Part shown: positions 34,940 through 43,646 of the stretch, piece after piece
How positions within the stretch are numbered: the first letter of the stretch is position 1
How the letters are laid out: every line of letters starts with the position of its first letter
Assembly: GCA_023423065.1 (NCBI GenBank)
Contig: JAFAGC010000008.1
Location: forward strand, 1 to 46,301
Direction: 5' to 3'
DNA: 46,301 bases
Source: Pseudomonadota bacterium
Lineage (GTDB): Bacteria; Pseudomonadota; Gammaproteobacteria; Steroidobacterales; Steroidobacteraceae
The notes under the pieces: model-generated
What the model was told of the DNA's origin: nothing
The model's database searches: none
What the model saw: the letters and a program-made list of their open reading frames with translations, nothing else
Program-made: the position numbers and the translations under genes

Positions 34940-35691
34940 TGCGCGGCATGTTCCGATCGCTCGTCGTTCCTGCGTTTGCGGTTTTCCTGGCCCACGTCGC
35001 CGTCGCCGCGGGCCCGACCGCGGCCGAGCCCGCGAAGCTCACCGAGGAAGCCTTTCGAGCGAACATGGGTTTCGCGCCGACGATGCGCATCGCTTACCGC
35101 GATCTTGCCTGCCAAACGGTGGGATTCGACGAGTTCGCGCGGCAGATGTCGCAGGAGGGCATGCGCACCGACACCGAGCGTTCGGTGGACGGTACTGCCA
35201 TCACGTTGACCATCCGCGGTCGCGGTGCGTCGGCGTGTCCTTCGCCCTATCCACCCATCTCGGAAATGCCGGCATTCGACCTGCGCGATCTCAACGGCAA
35301 GCGCATCACCGCCGAAAGCCTGAAAGGCAAACCCACACTCGTGAATTTCTACTTCGCGACCTGCAAGCCCTGCATTCTCGAAGTCGGGCCGTTGAACGAG
35401 TTCGCGGCCGCGCGGCCGCACATGAATTTCGTGGCCATCACGTTCGACGAACCCGACGAAGCACGCGGCTTCGTGAACCGCTACAAGTTCGAATGGCGGG
35501 TCGTGCCGAATGCACGGGATCTCATCGACCAGGTGCGCGTGAAGAGTTACCCGATGATGGCGCTGTTCGACGCGGACGGCCGGCTGCTGGGAACGAAGCG
35601 CGGCGGCGCGCGCGACGAGCTGGAAGCCGCGACGGTGGGACCGCAACTCGCGCGCTGGACGGAAGGGCTGCTGCGCAAGGTGAAAGACTAG
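34939..35691 (+). CDS. TlpA-like periplasmic thioredoxin-domain protein
   Basis: The 250-residue protein has a signal peptide (SLVVPAFAVFLAHVAVAAG), an unassigned N-terminal segment (about 30-105), then a thioredoxin fold at about 110-235 with CKPC at 142-145 in NFYFATCKPCILEVGPLNEF. The cis-Pro region is SYPMMALFD. TlpA/ResA-like proteins keep periplasmic thiols reduced, for example during cytochrome c maturation, which fits the two cytochromes nearby, though no ccm genes are here. The start overlaps the glycosylase stop by one base (TAATG); ATG 34948 is an alternative. Two hairpins follow the stop. Confidence 0.88.
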   Translation: MRGMFRSLVVPAFAVFLAHVAVAAGPTAAEPAKLTEEAFRANMGFAPTMRIAYRDLACQTVGFDEFARQMSQEGMRTDTERSVDGTAITLTIRGRGASACPSPYPPISEMPAFDLRDLNGKRITAESLKGKPTLVNFYFATCKPCILEVGPLNEFAAARPHMNFVAITFDEPDEARGFVNRYKFEWRVVPNARDLIDQVRVKSYPMMALFDADGRLLGTKRGGARDELEAATVGPQLARWTEGLLRKVKD

Positions 35692-35704
35692 CCGGCAAGT
35701 CTGT

Positions 35705-35726
35705 CCCCGTTTGCCAGGAAACGGGG
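35705..35726. terminator. Hairpin 1 between convergent genes
   Basis: CCCCGTTT at 35705-35712 pairs perfectly with AAACGGGG at 35719-35726 around the loop GCCAGG, 13 bases after the TlpA-like stop. Confidence 0.5.
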
Positions 35727-35729
35727 AAT

Positions 35730-35754
35730 GTCCCCATTAAACGGTAATGGGGAC
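35730..35754. terminator. Hairpin 2 overlapping the MFS gene stop
   Basis: GTCCCCATTA at 35730-35739 pairs perfectly with TAATGGGGAC at 35745-35754 around a 5-base loop. The TAA stop of the MFS gene (minus strand) lies inside the stem at 35737-35739. With hairpin 1 it forms a tandem structure that could end transcription from both sides. Confidence 0.5.
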
Positions 35755-36987
35755 GGGTTTGAGCTTCGCTTCGCGGATGGGCAGGTTCACGAGCGCCGCG
35801 AGCAGCGCGAGCGCGGCGTCCGCGTACCACATCCACGAGAAATCCCCGAAGCGGGTCATCGCCCAGCCACCGAGCGAGGCGCCGAAAAAGCCGCCGATCT
35901 GGTGCGTGAACGTGGCGAGGCCGAACAGGGTCGCGAGATAACGGATGCCGAACAGTTTGCCGATCAATCCCGCGGTCGGCGGCACGGTCGCGAGCCAGGT
36001 GAAGCCGAGCACCGCGGCGAACACGTAGAACGTCGCCGGTGTCTTTGGCGCGGCGAGATAGACGAGTACGGCCACCGCGCGGCTCGCGTACATCGCGAAC
36101 AGCAGGTACTTCATGCGCATCACGCCGCCGGCCCAGCCGGCCCACAAACTACCCGCGACGTTCGCGAGGCCGATGATGGCCAGCGACATCGAGGCGACCG
36201 AGGCCGGCAGCATGCACAGCTGCACCTCTCCCGGCAGGTGGGTGACGAGGAACGCGATGTGGAATCCGCAAGTGAAGAAGCCGAGGTGCAGGCACCAGTA
36301 ACTTCGGTCGCGCGCGGCGATGCGCAGCTGCTCGCGCATCGTGAGCGCCGACGCGGCCGGCACGGCGTGAATCGCGGCCGCCGCTTCGGCACGCGCGTCC
36401 TGCGGGTCTTTCGGCTCCGGCTTGCGTAGCAGCGGCCGCATCAGCGGGATGGTCGCGAGCGCGGCGATGGTCATCGCCCACATGCCGGCCACCCAGCCGA
36501 ACGCGCTGATCAGCGCCTGGTTGAGGTTCGCGAACACGAACTGGCCGAGGCTGCCGCCGGCATTGATGAACCCGGACGCGAACGAGCGAGACTGGACCGG
36601 CACCCTTTGCGCGACCACACCGAACAACACGCCGAAGCTGCCCGCGCCCGCGCCGGCCGCGACCAGCACGCCGAGCGTCACGACGAACGCGAGCTCGCTC
36701 GATGCGAACGGCGTGAGCGCGACGCCCGCCGCGAGCATCAATGCGCCGACGAGCAGCACGGGCCGCGCGCCGTGACGGTCGGCGAGGGCGCCGAACGCGG
36801 GCTGCGCGACGCCCCACATGAGCTGGCCTATGGCCATCGCGAAACTCATCGCGGCGTAACCGACGTGCGTGCTGTCGATGATCGGCGCGATGTACAGGCC
36901 CAGCGACTGACGCAGGCCCATCGTGATCATGAGGATCGAGCCCGCGGCGATCATGACGCCGAGCAGGCGTCTGTCGATTCCGTTCAT
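35737..36987 (-). CDS. Major facilitator superfamily transporter
   Basis: The 416-residue protein has 12 predicted helices in two halves with a cytoplasmic loop near 195-220. LADRHGARPVLLVGAL near 68-84 is the MFS loop 2-3 signature. MGLRQSLGLYIAPI in helix 1 and FGVLFGVVAQRVPVQSRSFASG resemble MFS carriers of the oxalate/formate or monocarboxylate type, but the substrate cannot be assigned. ATG 36987 is preferred, with GAGG four bases upstream; the open frame to 37035 adds no recognisable sequence. It is divergent from the marR-RND operon across a 275-base gap, so MarR control of this gene too is possible. Confidence 0.87.
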   Translation of the reverse strand: MNGIDRRLLGVMIAAGSILMITMGLRQSLGLYIAPIIDSTHVGYAAMSFAMAIGQLMWGVAQPAFGALADRHGARPVLLVGALMLAAGVALTPFASSELAFVVTLGVLVAAGAGAGSFGVLFGVVAQRVPVQSRSFASGFINAGGSLGQFVFANLNQALISAFGWVAGMWAMTIAALATIPLMRPLLRKPEPKDPQDARAEAAAAIHAVPAASALTMREQLRIAARDRSYWCLHLGFFTCGFHIAFLVTHLPGEVQLCMLPASVASMSLAIIGLANVAGSLWAGWAGGVMRMKYLLFAMYASRAVAVLVYLAAPKTPATFYVFAAVLGFTWLATVPPTAGLIGKLFGIRYLATLFGLATFTHQIGGFFGASLGGWAMTRFGDFSWMWYADAALALLAALVNLPIREAKLKPVPITV

Positions 36988-37191
36988 TGCCTCATCTTCC
37001 GTTGCGCACACATTCGCGCCAAGGGCCAGTTGCACGCGAATTTCTGTTCCGTACTTAAGCGGATCTTTCCGGGTGCGCGCGGATCGCCGGTGGCCGCGCA
37101 GTAGAATTTCCTCGATTCATCAGTGTCTTGCGCGCGGATTGGCCGGGTGGGCGCGTACCCCTGTGCGGCCCTCCGAAACGCTTTCCCGTGA

Positions 37192-37213
37192 AATAGTTGC
37201 CTTGACAACTATT
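37192..37213 (+). promoter_or_regulatory. MarR-type operator overlapping a -35 element
   Basis: AATAGTTG at 37192-37199 and CAACTATT at 37206-37213 form a perfect 8-bp inverted repeat with six bases between. A consensus -35, TTGACA at 37202-37207, lies in its centre. This shape (TAGTTG-N6-CAACTA) is typical of MarR-family operators. It ends 50 bases before the marR start. A clear -10 was not found downstream. Confidence 0.6.
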
Positions 37214-37262
37214 ACACCCGCACGCGATCCTGCGCGCCCCCGAAACTCCGCCGCGAGCTTCC

Positions 37263-37772
37263 ATGACCGCCGCTGCCGCCGCCCGATCCGTACGCGAACG
37301 ACTGGGCGAAGCCCCCGAGATCGTTCCACCGCCCGAAGACGATCCACATCGCATGATCTGCCGGCAGCTGAAGCTGGTGGTGAACTCGCTCGTGCGCCGC
37401 GTCGACCGGCACATGCAGCCGCTCGAGCTGACCGGCATGCAGTGGGAGCCGGTGCTCATGCTCTGGCTCAAGCGCGCGGACACCGTCGCGGGTCTCGCGC
37501 GCATGTCGGGCGTCGGACTCGCCTCCATGAGCCGCATGCTCGACCGCCTCGAAGAGAAGGACCTGCTGCGCCGCGAGCGCAGCGAGACCGATCGCCGCGT
37601 GGTCAACCTGCACCTGACGGCGAAGGGAAAGAAGGTGGCCAACAAGATCTGGCCGATCGTGGTCGAGGGCATGCACGTGCACCTCGATGGATTCAAAAAA
37701 GAAGAACTCGCGCAGTTCAACGGCTTCCTGAGCCGCATGCTCGCGAACGGAGCCCGTGATGATTCGCATTGA
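37263..37772 (+). CDS. MarR-family transcriptional regulator
   Basis: The 169-residue protein has the MarR winged helix: LVVNSLVRRVDRHMQPLELT, WEPVLMLWLKRADTVAGLAR, SRMLDRLEEKDLLRRERSET and DRRVVNLHLTAKGKK as the wing. The N-terminus is about 25 residues longer than in classical MarR. Such proteins repress pump operons and release DNA on binding phenolic or lipophilic ligands. It is the first gene of the efflux operon, its end overlaps the MFP gene by 17 bases, and a fitting operator lies 50 bases upstream, so autorepression of the whole operon is likely. Confidence 0.92.
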   Translation: MTAAAAARSVRERLGEAPEIVPPPEDDPHRMICRQLKLVVNSLVRRVDRHMQPLELTGMQWEPVLMLWLKRADTVAGLARMSGVGLASMSRMLDRLEEKDLLRRERSETDRRVVNLHLTAKGKKVANKIWPIVVEGMHVHLDGFKKEELAQFNGFLSRMLANGARDDSH

Positions 37773-38940
37773 TTTCCTTCGCGCCGGATTGCTGGCGCTC
37801 ACCGCGCTGACACTCGCCGCCTGCGGCAAGGAAGACGCCGGTCCGCCGCCGCCGCCCGAAGTGGGCGTCATCACGCTCGCGCCGCGTCCGGTCGCGATCA
37901 CCGATCAATTGCCGGGTCGCACCACGGCGTTCCGCGTCGCCGAAGTCCGGCCGCAGGTCACGGGCATCGTGCAGAAGCGATTGTTCGGCGAGGGCACGGA
38001 AGTGAAGGCCGGCCAGCAGTTGTTCCAGATCGACGCGGGCAGCTATCGCGCCGCGCTGTCGCAGGCCCAGGCCGCGCTCAAGCGCGCCGAAGCCCAGGCC
38101 GTCACGGCGAAGCTGCTCGAGGAACGATACGCGCCGCTGATCGCGGCGAACGCGGTTTCGAAGCAGGAGAACGACGAGGCGATCGCGGCGCGCGCCCGCG
38201 CGGAAGCCGACATCGCCGCGGCCCGCGCGCAGGTCGAAAGCGCGCGCATCAACCTCGTCTACACGCAGGTGTTGTCGCCCATCAACGGGCGGATCGGTCG
38301 CGCGCTCGTCACCGAGGGCGCGCTGGTCACCTCGGGACAGCAGTCCGCGCTCGCGACCGTCCAGCAGCTCGATCCCATCTACGTCGACATCACGCAGTCG
38401 TCGACCGAACTGCTGCGCCTGCAGCGCCAGCTCGCGAGCGGCGAGCTCGTGAAGAGCGACGACAACGAAGCGGAGGTCGGCCTGACGCTCGAGGACGGCA
38501 GCCTGTATTCCGAGCGCGGCCGTCTCAAGGTGTCCGAAGTGTCGGTGGATCCGTCCACCGGTTCGGTGGTGCTGCGCGCCGTGTTCCCGAATCCGAAGCG
38601 CGAGCTGCTGCCGGGCATGTTCGTGCGCGCGACGCTGACGCGTGGAACACGCGCCGCCGCGCTGCTCGTGCCGCAACGCGGTGTGTCGCACACCCCGCGC
38701 GGCGAAGCCACCGTGATGGTGGTGGGGCCGGACGACAAGGTCAGCGAACGCGTGGTGACTGCCGATCGTGCGATCGCCGGCGAGTGGCTCATCACCGCCG
38801 GCCTCGAGCCCGGCGAACGCGTGGTGCTCGACGGCCTGCAGAAGATCAAGCCGGGCGCCGTGGTGCGCCCGATCCCCGCGGCCGAACAAGGCAACGCGGA
38901 ACGACGTGCGGAAGGCCAGTCCGAAGTCGCCAAACGCTGA
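37756..38940 (+). CDS. RND efflux periplasmic adaptor (membrane fusion protein, AcrA-like)
   Basis: The 394-residue lipoprotein (LTLAAC, Cys23) has the AcrA order: a barrel-sandwich lipoyl domain (RPQVTGIVQKRLFGEGTEVK), an alpha-hairpin (about 95-170), a matching lipoyl half (VLSPINGRIGRALVTEGAL), and beta-barrel and membrane-proximal domains (SVVLRAVFPNPKRELLPGMF, GLEPGERVVLDGLQKIKPG). It links the inner-membrane pump to the outer-membrane channel. Start is GTG 37756 or ATG 37759; both precede the same signal. Overlap with marR and a 38-base gap to the pump gene place it in one operon. Confidence 0.94.
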   Translation: MMIRIDFLRAGLLALTALTLAACGKEDAGPPPPPEVGVITLAPRPVAITDQLPGRTTAFRVAEVRPQVTGIVQKRLFGEGTEVKAGQQLFQIDAGSYRAALSQAQAALKRAEAQAVTAKLLEERYAPLIAANAVSKQENDEAIAARARAEADIAAARAQVESARINLVYTQVLSPINGRIGRALVTEGALVTSGQQSALATVQQLDPIYVDITQSSTELLRLQRQLASGELVKSDDNEAEVGLTLEDGSLYSERGRLKVSEVSVDPSTGSVVLRAVFPNPKRELLPGMFVRATLTRGTRAAALLVPQRGVSHTPRGEATVMVVGPDDKVSERVVTADRAIAGEWLITAGLEPGERVVLDGLQKIKPGAVVRPIPAAEQGNAERRAEGQSEVAKR

Positions 38941-38978
38941 TCCGTACGAACCAGGAATTTCCGGGTGAATAGCTAGTC

Positions 38979-41900
38979 ATGCTTTCGCGTTTCTTCATAG
39001 ACCGGCCCATCTTCGCGTGGGTCATCGCGATCATCACGATGATCGCGGGCGCCGTTTCGGTGCTCAACCTGCCCATCCGCCAGTATCCGGCGATCGCGCC
39101 GCCGACCGTCGGCATCAGCACGAACTACCCGGGCTCCTCGGCGCAGACGTTGCAGGACACGGTGATCCAGGTCATCGAGCAGGCGCTCAACGGCATCGAC
39201 AACCTCACGTACGTGACGTCCGAGGCGAACTCGGACGGCAGCGCGTCGATCACGCTGACCTTCGCGCAGGGCACCAATCCGGACACGGCGCAGGTGCAGG
39301 TGCAGAACAAGCTGCAGACCGCGCTGCCGCTGCTGCCGCAGGAAGTCCAGCAATCGGGTATCCGCGTCAACAAACCCGCGCGCAACTTCCTCGTCGTGAT
39401 GGGCATCATCTCCGCCGACGGCAGCATGAGCAGCGAGGACCTCACCGACTACGTCGCGACGAACATTCTCGACCCGCTCAACCGCACGCCGGGCGTCGGC
39501 GACGTCACGATGTTCGGCTCGCAGTACGCGATGCGCATCTGGATCGACCCCGCGAAGCTCAACAATTATGGGCTCACGACGGGCGACGTCGTCGCGGCGA
39601 TCCGCGCCCAGAACGTGCAGGTGTCGGTCGGGCAGATCGGCGGCCTGCCGGCGGCACCGGGCCAGGCGATCACGGCCAGCATCATCGGGCCCACGCGGTT
39701 CTCGACGGCCGACCAGTTCAAGGACATCCTGCTGCGCGTCAATCCGGACGGCTCGCAGGTGCGCATCGGCGACGTCGCACGCGTGTCCCTCAACTCCGAA
39801 AGTTACACGCGCGACACGAAGTACAACGGCAAGCCCGCGGCCGGCGTCGCGATCCGGCTCGCGGCGGGCCAGAACGCGCTCGATACCGTCGACGCGATCC
39901 ACGCGACGATCGATCGCCTGCGGCCCTTCTTCCCGCGCGGGCTCGAGGTCGTCTATCCACTCGACACGACGCCGTTCGTCAAGACCTCGATCTTCGAGGT
40001 CGTGAAGACGCTCGTCGAGGCCGTGGTGCTCGTGTTCCTCGTCATGTTCCTCTTCCTGCAGAACGCGCGCGCGACGCTCATCCCGACGATCGCCGTGCCC
40101 ATCGTGCTGCTCGGAACGTTCGGCGTGCTCGCGGCGTTCGGCTTCTCGATCAACACGCTCACGATGTTCGGCATGGCGCTCGCGATCGGCCTGCTCGTCG
40201 ACGACGCGATCGTCGTCGTCGAAAACGTGGAACGCGTGATGGCCGAGGAGGGACTGTCGCCGCGCGAAGCCACGCGCAAGTCGATGGACCAGATCACGGG
40301 CGCGCTGGTCGCGATCGCGCTCGTGCTCGGCGCGGTGTTCGTGCCGATGGCGTTCTTCGGCGGCTCGATCGGCGTCATCTATCGCCAGTTCTCGATCACG
40401 CTCGTCTCGGCGATGGGGTTGTCCGTGCTCGTCGCGCTCATCCTCACGCCTGCGCTGTGCGCGACGATTCTCAAGCCCTTGCCGCCCTTGTCTGAAAGAA
40501 AGGCGGGGCACGTCGAACACAAGGGCTTCTTCAAGTGGTTCAACAAGAAGTTCGACCAGGGCCGGGATCGTCACGAGCGCGGCCTGACCGCGATGCTCTC
40601 GCGCCCGCGCCGCACGATGCTGGTGTACCTCGGCATCGTCGCCGCGGTGGCCGTGTTGTTCACCCGGATCCCGTCGTCGTTCCTGCCGGCCGAAGATCCG
40701 GGCTTCGCGTACGGCCAGGTGCAGACGCCGCCCGGTGCGTCGAAGGAGCGCACCTGGGCGGTGCTCGACGCCGCGCAGCAGTATCTGAGCGAACGGGAGA
40801 GTGATGCGGTTGAGGGCGTGCTCACGGTCAACGGCTTCAACTTCGCGGGACCGGGACAGAACTCGGGCCTGATCTTCATCAAGCTGCGCGATTGGGACGA
40901 ACGCAAGAAGAGTGAGCTCTCGGTCGGCGCCGTGCTCGGGCGCGCGAACAAGTTCTTCTCGTCGATCAAGGACGCGAATGTCATCGCGATCCCGCCACCC
41001 GCCGTGCTCGAGCTCGGCAACACGGCCGGCTTCGATCTCATGCTGCAGAATCGCGGCGGCCTGAGTCACGATGCGTTTCTCGCCGCGCGCAACCAGTTGC
41101 TCGGCATGGCCGCGCAGGACGCGCGGCTCGCGAACGTGCGGCCGAACGGCGTCGAGGACGCGCCGCAGTTCAAGCTCGACATCGATCGTGAGAAGGCGAG
41201 TGCGCTCGGCGTCTCGATCTCGGACATCAACCAGACGCTGCAGACCGGATGGGCGTCGACCTACGTGAACGACTTCATCGACCGCGGCCGCGTCAAACGC
41301 GTGTACGTGCAGGGCGTTCCCGAATCGCGCATGCAGCCCGAGGACCTCAACCGCTGGTACGTGCGCAACAAGGACGGCGGCATGGTGCCGTTCTCGGCGA
41401 TCGCGCGCGGCGAGTGGACCTACGGCCCGCAGAAGCTGGTGCGTTTCAACGGCGTGCCCGCATACCAGATCCAGGGCGCACCCGCGCCGGGCCGAAGCTC
41501 GGGCGAGGCGATGGCCGCGATGGAAGAGCTCGTCGCCAAACTACCCGCGGGTGTCGGCCTCGAGTGGAACGGCCTGTCGTACGAGGAGAAGTCTTCGGGT
41601 TCGCAGGCGCCGATGCTTTACGCGCTGTCGCTCGCGATCGTGTTCCTGTGTCTCGCGGCGCTCTACGAGAGCTGGTCGATCCCGGCCACCGTGCTGCTCG
41701 TCGTGCCGCTCGGCGTGCTCGGCGCCGTGCTCGCGACGCTCGCGCGCGGCCTCACGAACGACGCGTATTTCCAGGTCGGCCTGCTCGTCACGATCGGCCT
41801 CGCGGCCAAGAGCGCCATCCTCATCGTCGAGTTCGCGAAGGAGAACTTCGATCGCGGCATGGGACTCGTGGATTCCGTGATGCATGCGACCAGGCAGCGC

Positions 41901-42155
41901 CTGCGTCCGATTCTCATGACGTCGCTCGCGTTCATGTCGGGCGTGTTGCCGCTGGCCATGGCGTCCGGCGCGGGCTCCGGCGCACAGCACGCGGTCGGCA
42001 CCGGCGTGATCGGCGGCATGTTGACGTCGACGTTCCTCGCCATCTTCTTCGTGCCCGTGTTCTTCGTCGTGATCCTCGGATACTTCAAGGTGAAACCGGT
42101 GGCGATGAAGGTGGACGAGACGCCGGCCGACGAGCCGTACGCGAGCACCACATGA
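38979..42155 (+). CDS. RND multidrug efflux pump inner-membrane subunit (AcrB/HAE1 type)
   Basis: The 1058-residue protein has the 12-helix HAE1 layout with two large periplasmic loops. N-terminus MLSRFFIDRPIFAWVIAI, the GLLVDDAIVVVENVERVM motif in helix 4 with the proton-relay Asp pair, and GLAAKSAILIVEFAKE in helix 10 with the relay Lys are all present. FSITLVSAMGLSVLVALILTPALC is the end of the first half. It exports hydrophobic drugs and similar compounds by proton antiport together with the adaptor and the channel. The ATGA at 42152-42155 couples it to the outer-membrane gene. Confidence 0.96.
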   Translation: MLSRFFIDRPIFAWVIAIITMIAGAVSVLNLPIRQYPAIAPPTVGISTNYPGSSAQTLQDTVIQVIEQALNGIDNLTYVTSEANSDGSASITLTFAQGTNPDTAQVQVQNKLQTALPLLPQEVQQSGIRVNKPARNFLVVMGIISADGSMSSEDLTDYVATNILDPLNRTPGVGDVTMFGSQYAMRIWIDPAKLNNYGLTTGDVVAAIRAQNVQVSVGQIGGLPAAPGQAITASIIGPTRFSTADQFKDILLRVNPDGSQVRIGDVARVSLNSESYTRDTKYNGKPAAGVAIRLAAGQNALDTVDAIHATIDRLRPFFPRGLEVVYPLDTTPFVKTSIFEVVKTLVEAVVLVFLVMFLFLQNARATLIPTIAVPIVLLGTFGVLAAFGFSINTLTMFGMALAIGLLVDDAIVVVENVERVMAEEGLSPREATRKSMDQITGALVAIALVLGAVFVPMAFFGGSIGVIYRQFSITLVSAMGLSVLVALILTPALCATILKPLPPLSERKAGHVEHKGFFKWFNKKFDQGRDRHERGLTAMLSRPRRTMLVYLGIVAAVAVLFTRIPSSFLPAEDPGFAYGQVQTPPGASKERTWAVLDAAQQYLSERESDAVEGVLTVNGFNFAGPGQNSGLIFIKLRDWDERKKSELSVGAVLGRANKFFSSIKDANVIAIPPPAVLELGNTAGFDLMLQNRGGLSHDAFLAARNQLLGMAAQDARLANVRPNGVEDAPQFKLDIDREKASALGVSISDINQTLQTGWASTYVNDFIDRGRVKRVYVQGVPESRMQPEDLNRWYVRNKDGGMVPFSAIARGEWTYGPQKLVRFNGVPAYQIQGAPAPGRSSGEAMAAMEELVAKLPAGVGLEWNGLSYEEKSSGSQAPMLYALSLAIVFLCLAALYESWSIPATVLLVVPLGVLGAVLATLARGLTNDAYFQVGLLVTIGLAAKSAILIVEFAKENFDRGMGLVDSVMHATRQRLRPILMTSLAFMSGVLPLAMASGAGSGAQHAVGTGVIGGMLTSTFLAIFFVPVFFVVILGYFKVKPVAMKVDETPADEPYASTT

Positions 42156-43555
42156 GCCATCTACGTTCCATCGGCGTGCTGACCGTGGCAGCCACGCTCG
42201 CCGCCTGCACGCTGGCGCCCCGTTACGAACAGCCGGCCTCGCCGGCGCCGGCCGCTTATGAAGGAGTGGATTCCACGGCGGCGCCAAGCGCCGCGGCGGA
42301 CATCGCGTGGAGCGAGTTCTTCCCGGATCCGGAGCTCAAGGGCCTGATCCGGCGCGCATTGACCAACAATCGCGACCTGCGCATCGCGACGCTGAACGTG
42401 GAAGCCGCGCGTGCCCAGTACCGCATCCGCCGAGCCGACCTCGTGCCGTCGATCGACGCGGTGGGTACGGCGAACAACCAGCGGACGCCGGGCCCGGTTT
42501 CGCCCACGGGAGAGAGCACTCTCCAACGTACGTATTCGGCCGGGCTTGGCACGACCGCGTTCGAGCTCGACCTGTTCGGACGCGTGCGCAGCCTGAGGCG
42601 CCAGGCGCTCGAGCAGTATTTCGCCCTCGAGGAAACGCGCACCGCGGCGCAACTCGTGCTCGTGTCCGAGGTTGCCACCGCGTGGCTGACATTGATCGCC
42701 GATCGCGAGCTGCTCGCGCTCGCCGAGGAGACGCGCGCGAGCCAGCACAAGTCGTACGAACTCACCAGGCTGCGCTTCGATTCGGGCGTGTCGAGCGAAG
42801 TCGAACTGCACCGCTCGGAGTCCGCGTGGCGCGAAGCCGAAGTCGACATCGCGCAGCAGAAGCGCCGCGTCGAGCAGGATCGCAACGCGCTCGCGTTGCT
42901 GGTCGGCGAGCCGCTGCCGCCGGACGTCGGCGCGAACGGCAAGCCCATCGAGCAACAGACGTTCGCGCGCGAGCTGCCCGCGGGTATTCCCGCCGAGCTG
43001 CTCACGCGCCGGCCCGACATCCGCGCGGCCGAACATGCGCTCAAGGCCGCGAACGCGAACATCGGCGCGGCACGCGCGGCGTTTTTCCCGAGCATCGGGC
43101 TCACCGGCTTCTACGGCAGCGCGAGCGACGATCTTTCCGGTCTGTTCAATTCGGGAAACACGAGCTGGAGCTTCACGCCCGTCGTGCGGCTGCCGATCTT
43201 CAGCGGCGGCGCCAATCTCGCGAATCTCGATCTCGCCAACGTGCGCAAGCGCGCCGAGATCGCGCGCTACGAGCAGTCCATCCAGGTGGCGTTCCGCGAA
43301 GTCGCCGACGCGCTGATCGCGCGCAGCACCTTCGAAGAGCAGCTGCGGGCCCAGGAGGCGCTGACGCGCGCGGCCGAGGCAAGCTACCGGCTCGCCGACG
43401 TGCGCTACCGCGGCGGCGTCGACAGCTATCTGGGCGCGCTGATCGCGCAGCGCGATCTCTACACCGCCCAGCGCCAGCTCATCGTGACGCGACTCGCAGG
43501 CGCGGCGAATACCATCCGGCTCTACCAGACGCTGGGCGGCGGCTGGAAGGAGTAG
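42152..43555 (+). CDS. RND efflux outer-membrane channel (OprM/NodT-type lipoprotein)
   Basis: The 467-residue protein has a lipoprotein signal (VAATLAAC, Cys19), then the two-fold OEP repeat of TolC-like channels: LKGLIRRALTNNRDLRIATL in the first half and RRPDIRAAEHALKAANANIG near 288-307 in the second, with a C-terminal helix ending GAANTIRLYQTLGGGWKE. It forms the trimeric exit duct of the pump. ATG 42152 lies in the ATGA overlap with the pump gene. It is the last gene of the marR-MFP-RND-OMF operon; no clear terminator follows in the 91-base gap. Confidence 0.94.
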   Translation: MSHLRSIGVLTVAATLAACTLAPRYEQPASPAPAAYEGVDSTAAPSAAADIAWSEFFPDPELKGLIRRALTNNRDLRIATLNVEAARAQYRIRRADLVPSIDAVGTANNQRTPGPVSPTGESTLQRTYSAGLGTTAFELDLFGRVRSLRRQALEQYFALEETRTAAQLVLVSEVATAWLTLIADRELLALAEETRASQHKSYELTRLRFDSGVSSEVELHRSESAWREAEVDIAQQKRRVEQDRNALALLVGEPLPPDVGANGKPIEQQTFARELPAGIPAELLTRRPDIRAAEHALKAANANIGAARAAFFPSIGLTGFYGSASDDLSGLFNSGNTSWSFTPVVRLPIFSGGANLANLDLANVRKRAEIARYEQSIQVAFREVADALIARSTFEEQLRAQEALTRAAEASYRLADVRYRGGVDSYLGALIAQRDLYTAQRQLIVTRLAGAANTIRLYQTLGGGWKE

Positions 43556-43646
43556 TCAGGGGAAACCCCAGGGCGGGCAACGAGACCAGTTCCAGTTTGA
43601 CGCCGGCGCTATTACACCGGGCCGGCTTGGGGCAGACTGCCCGGCC

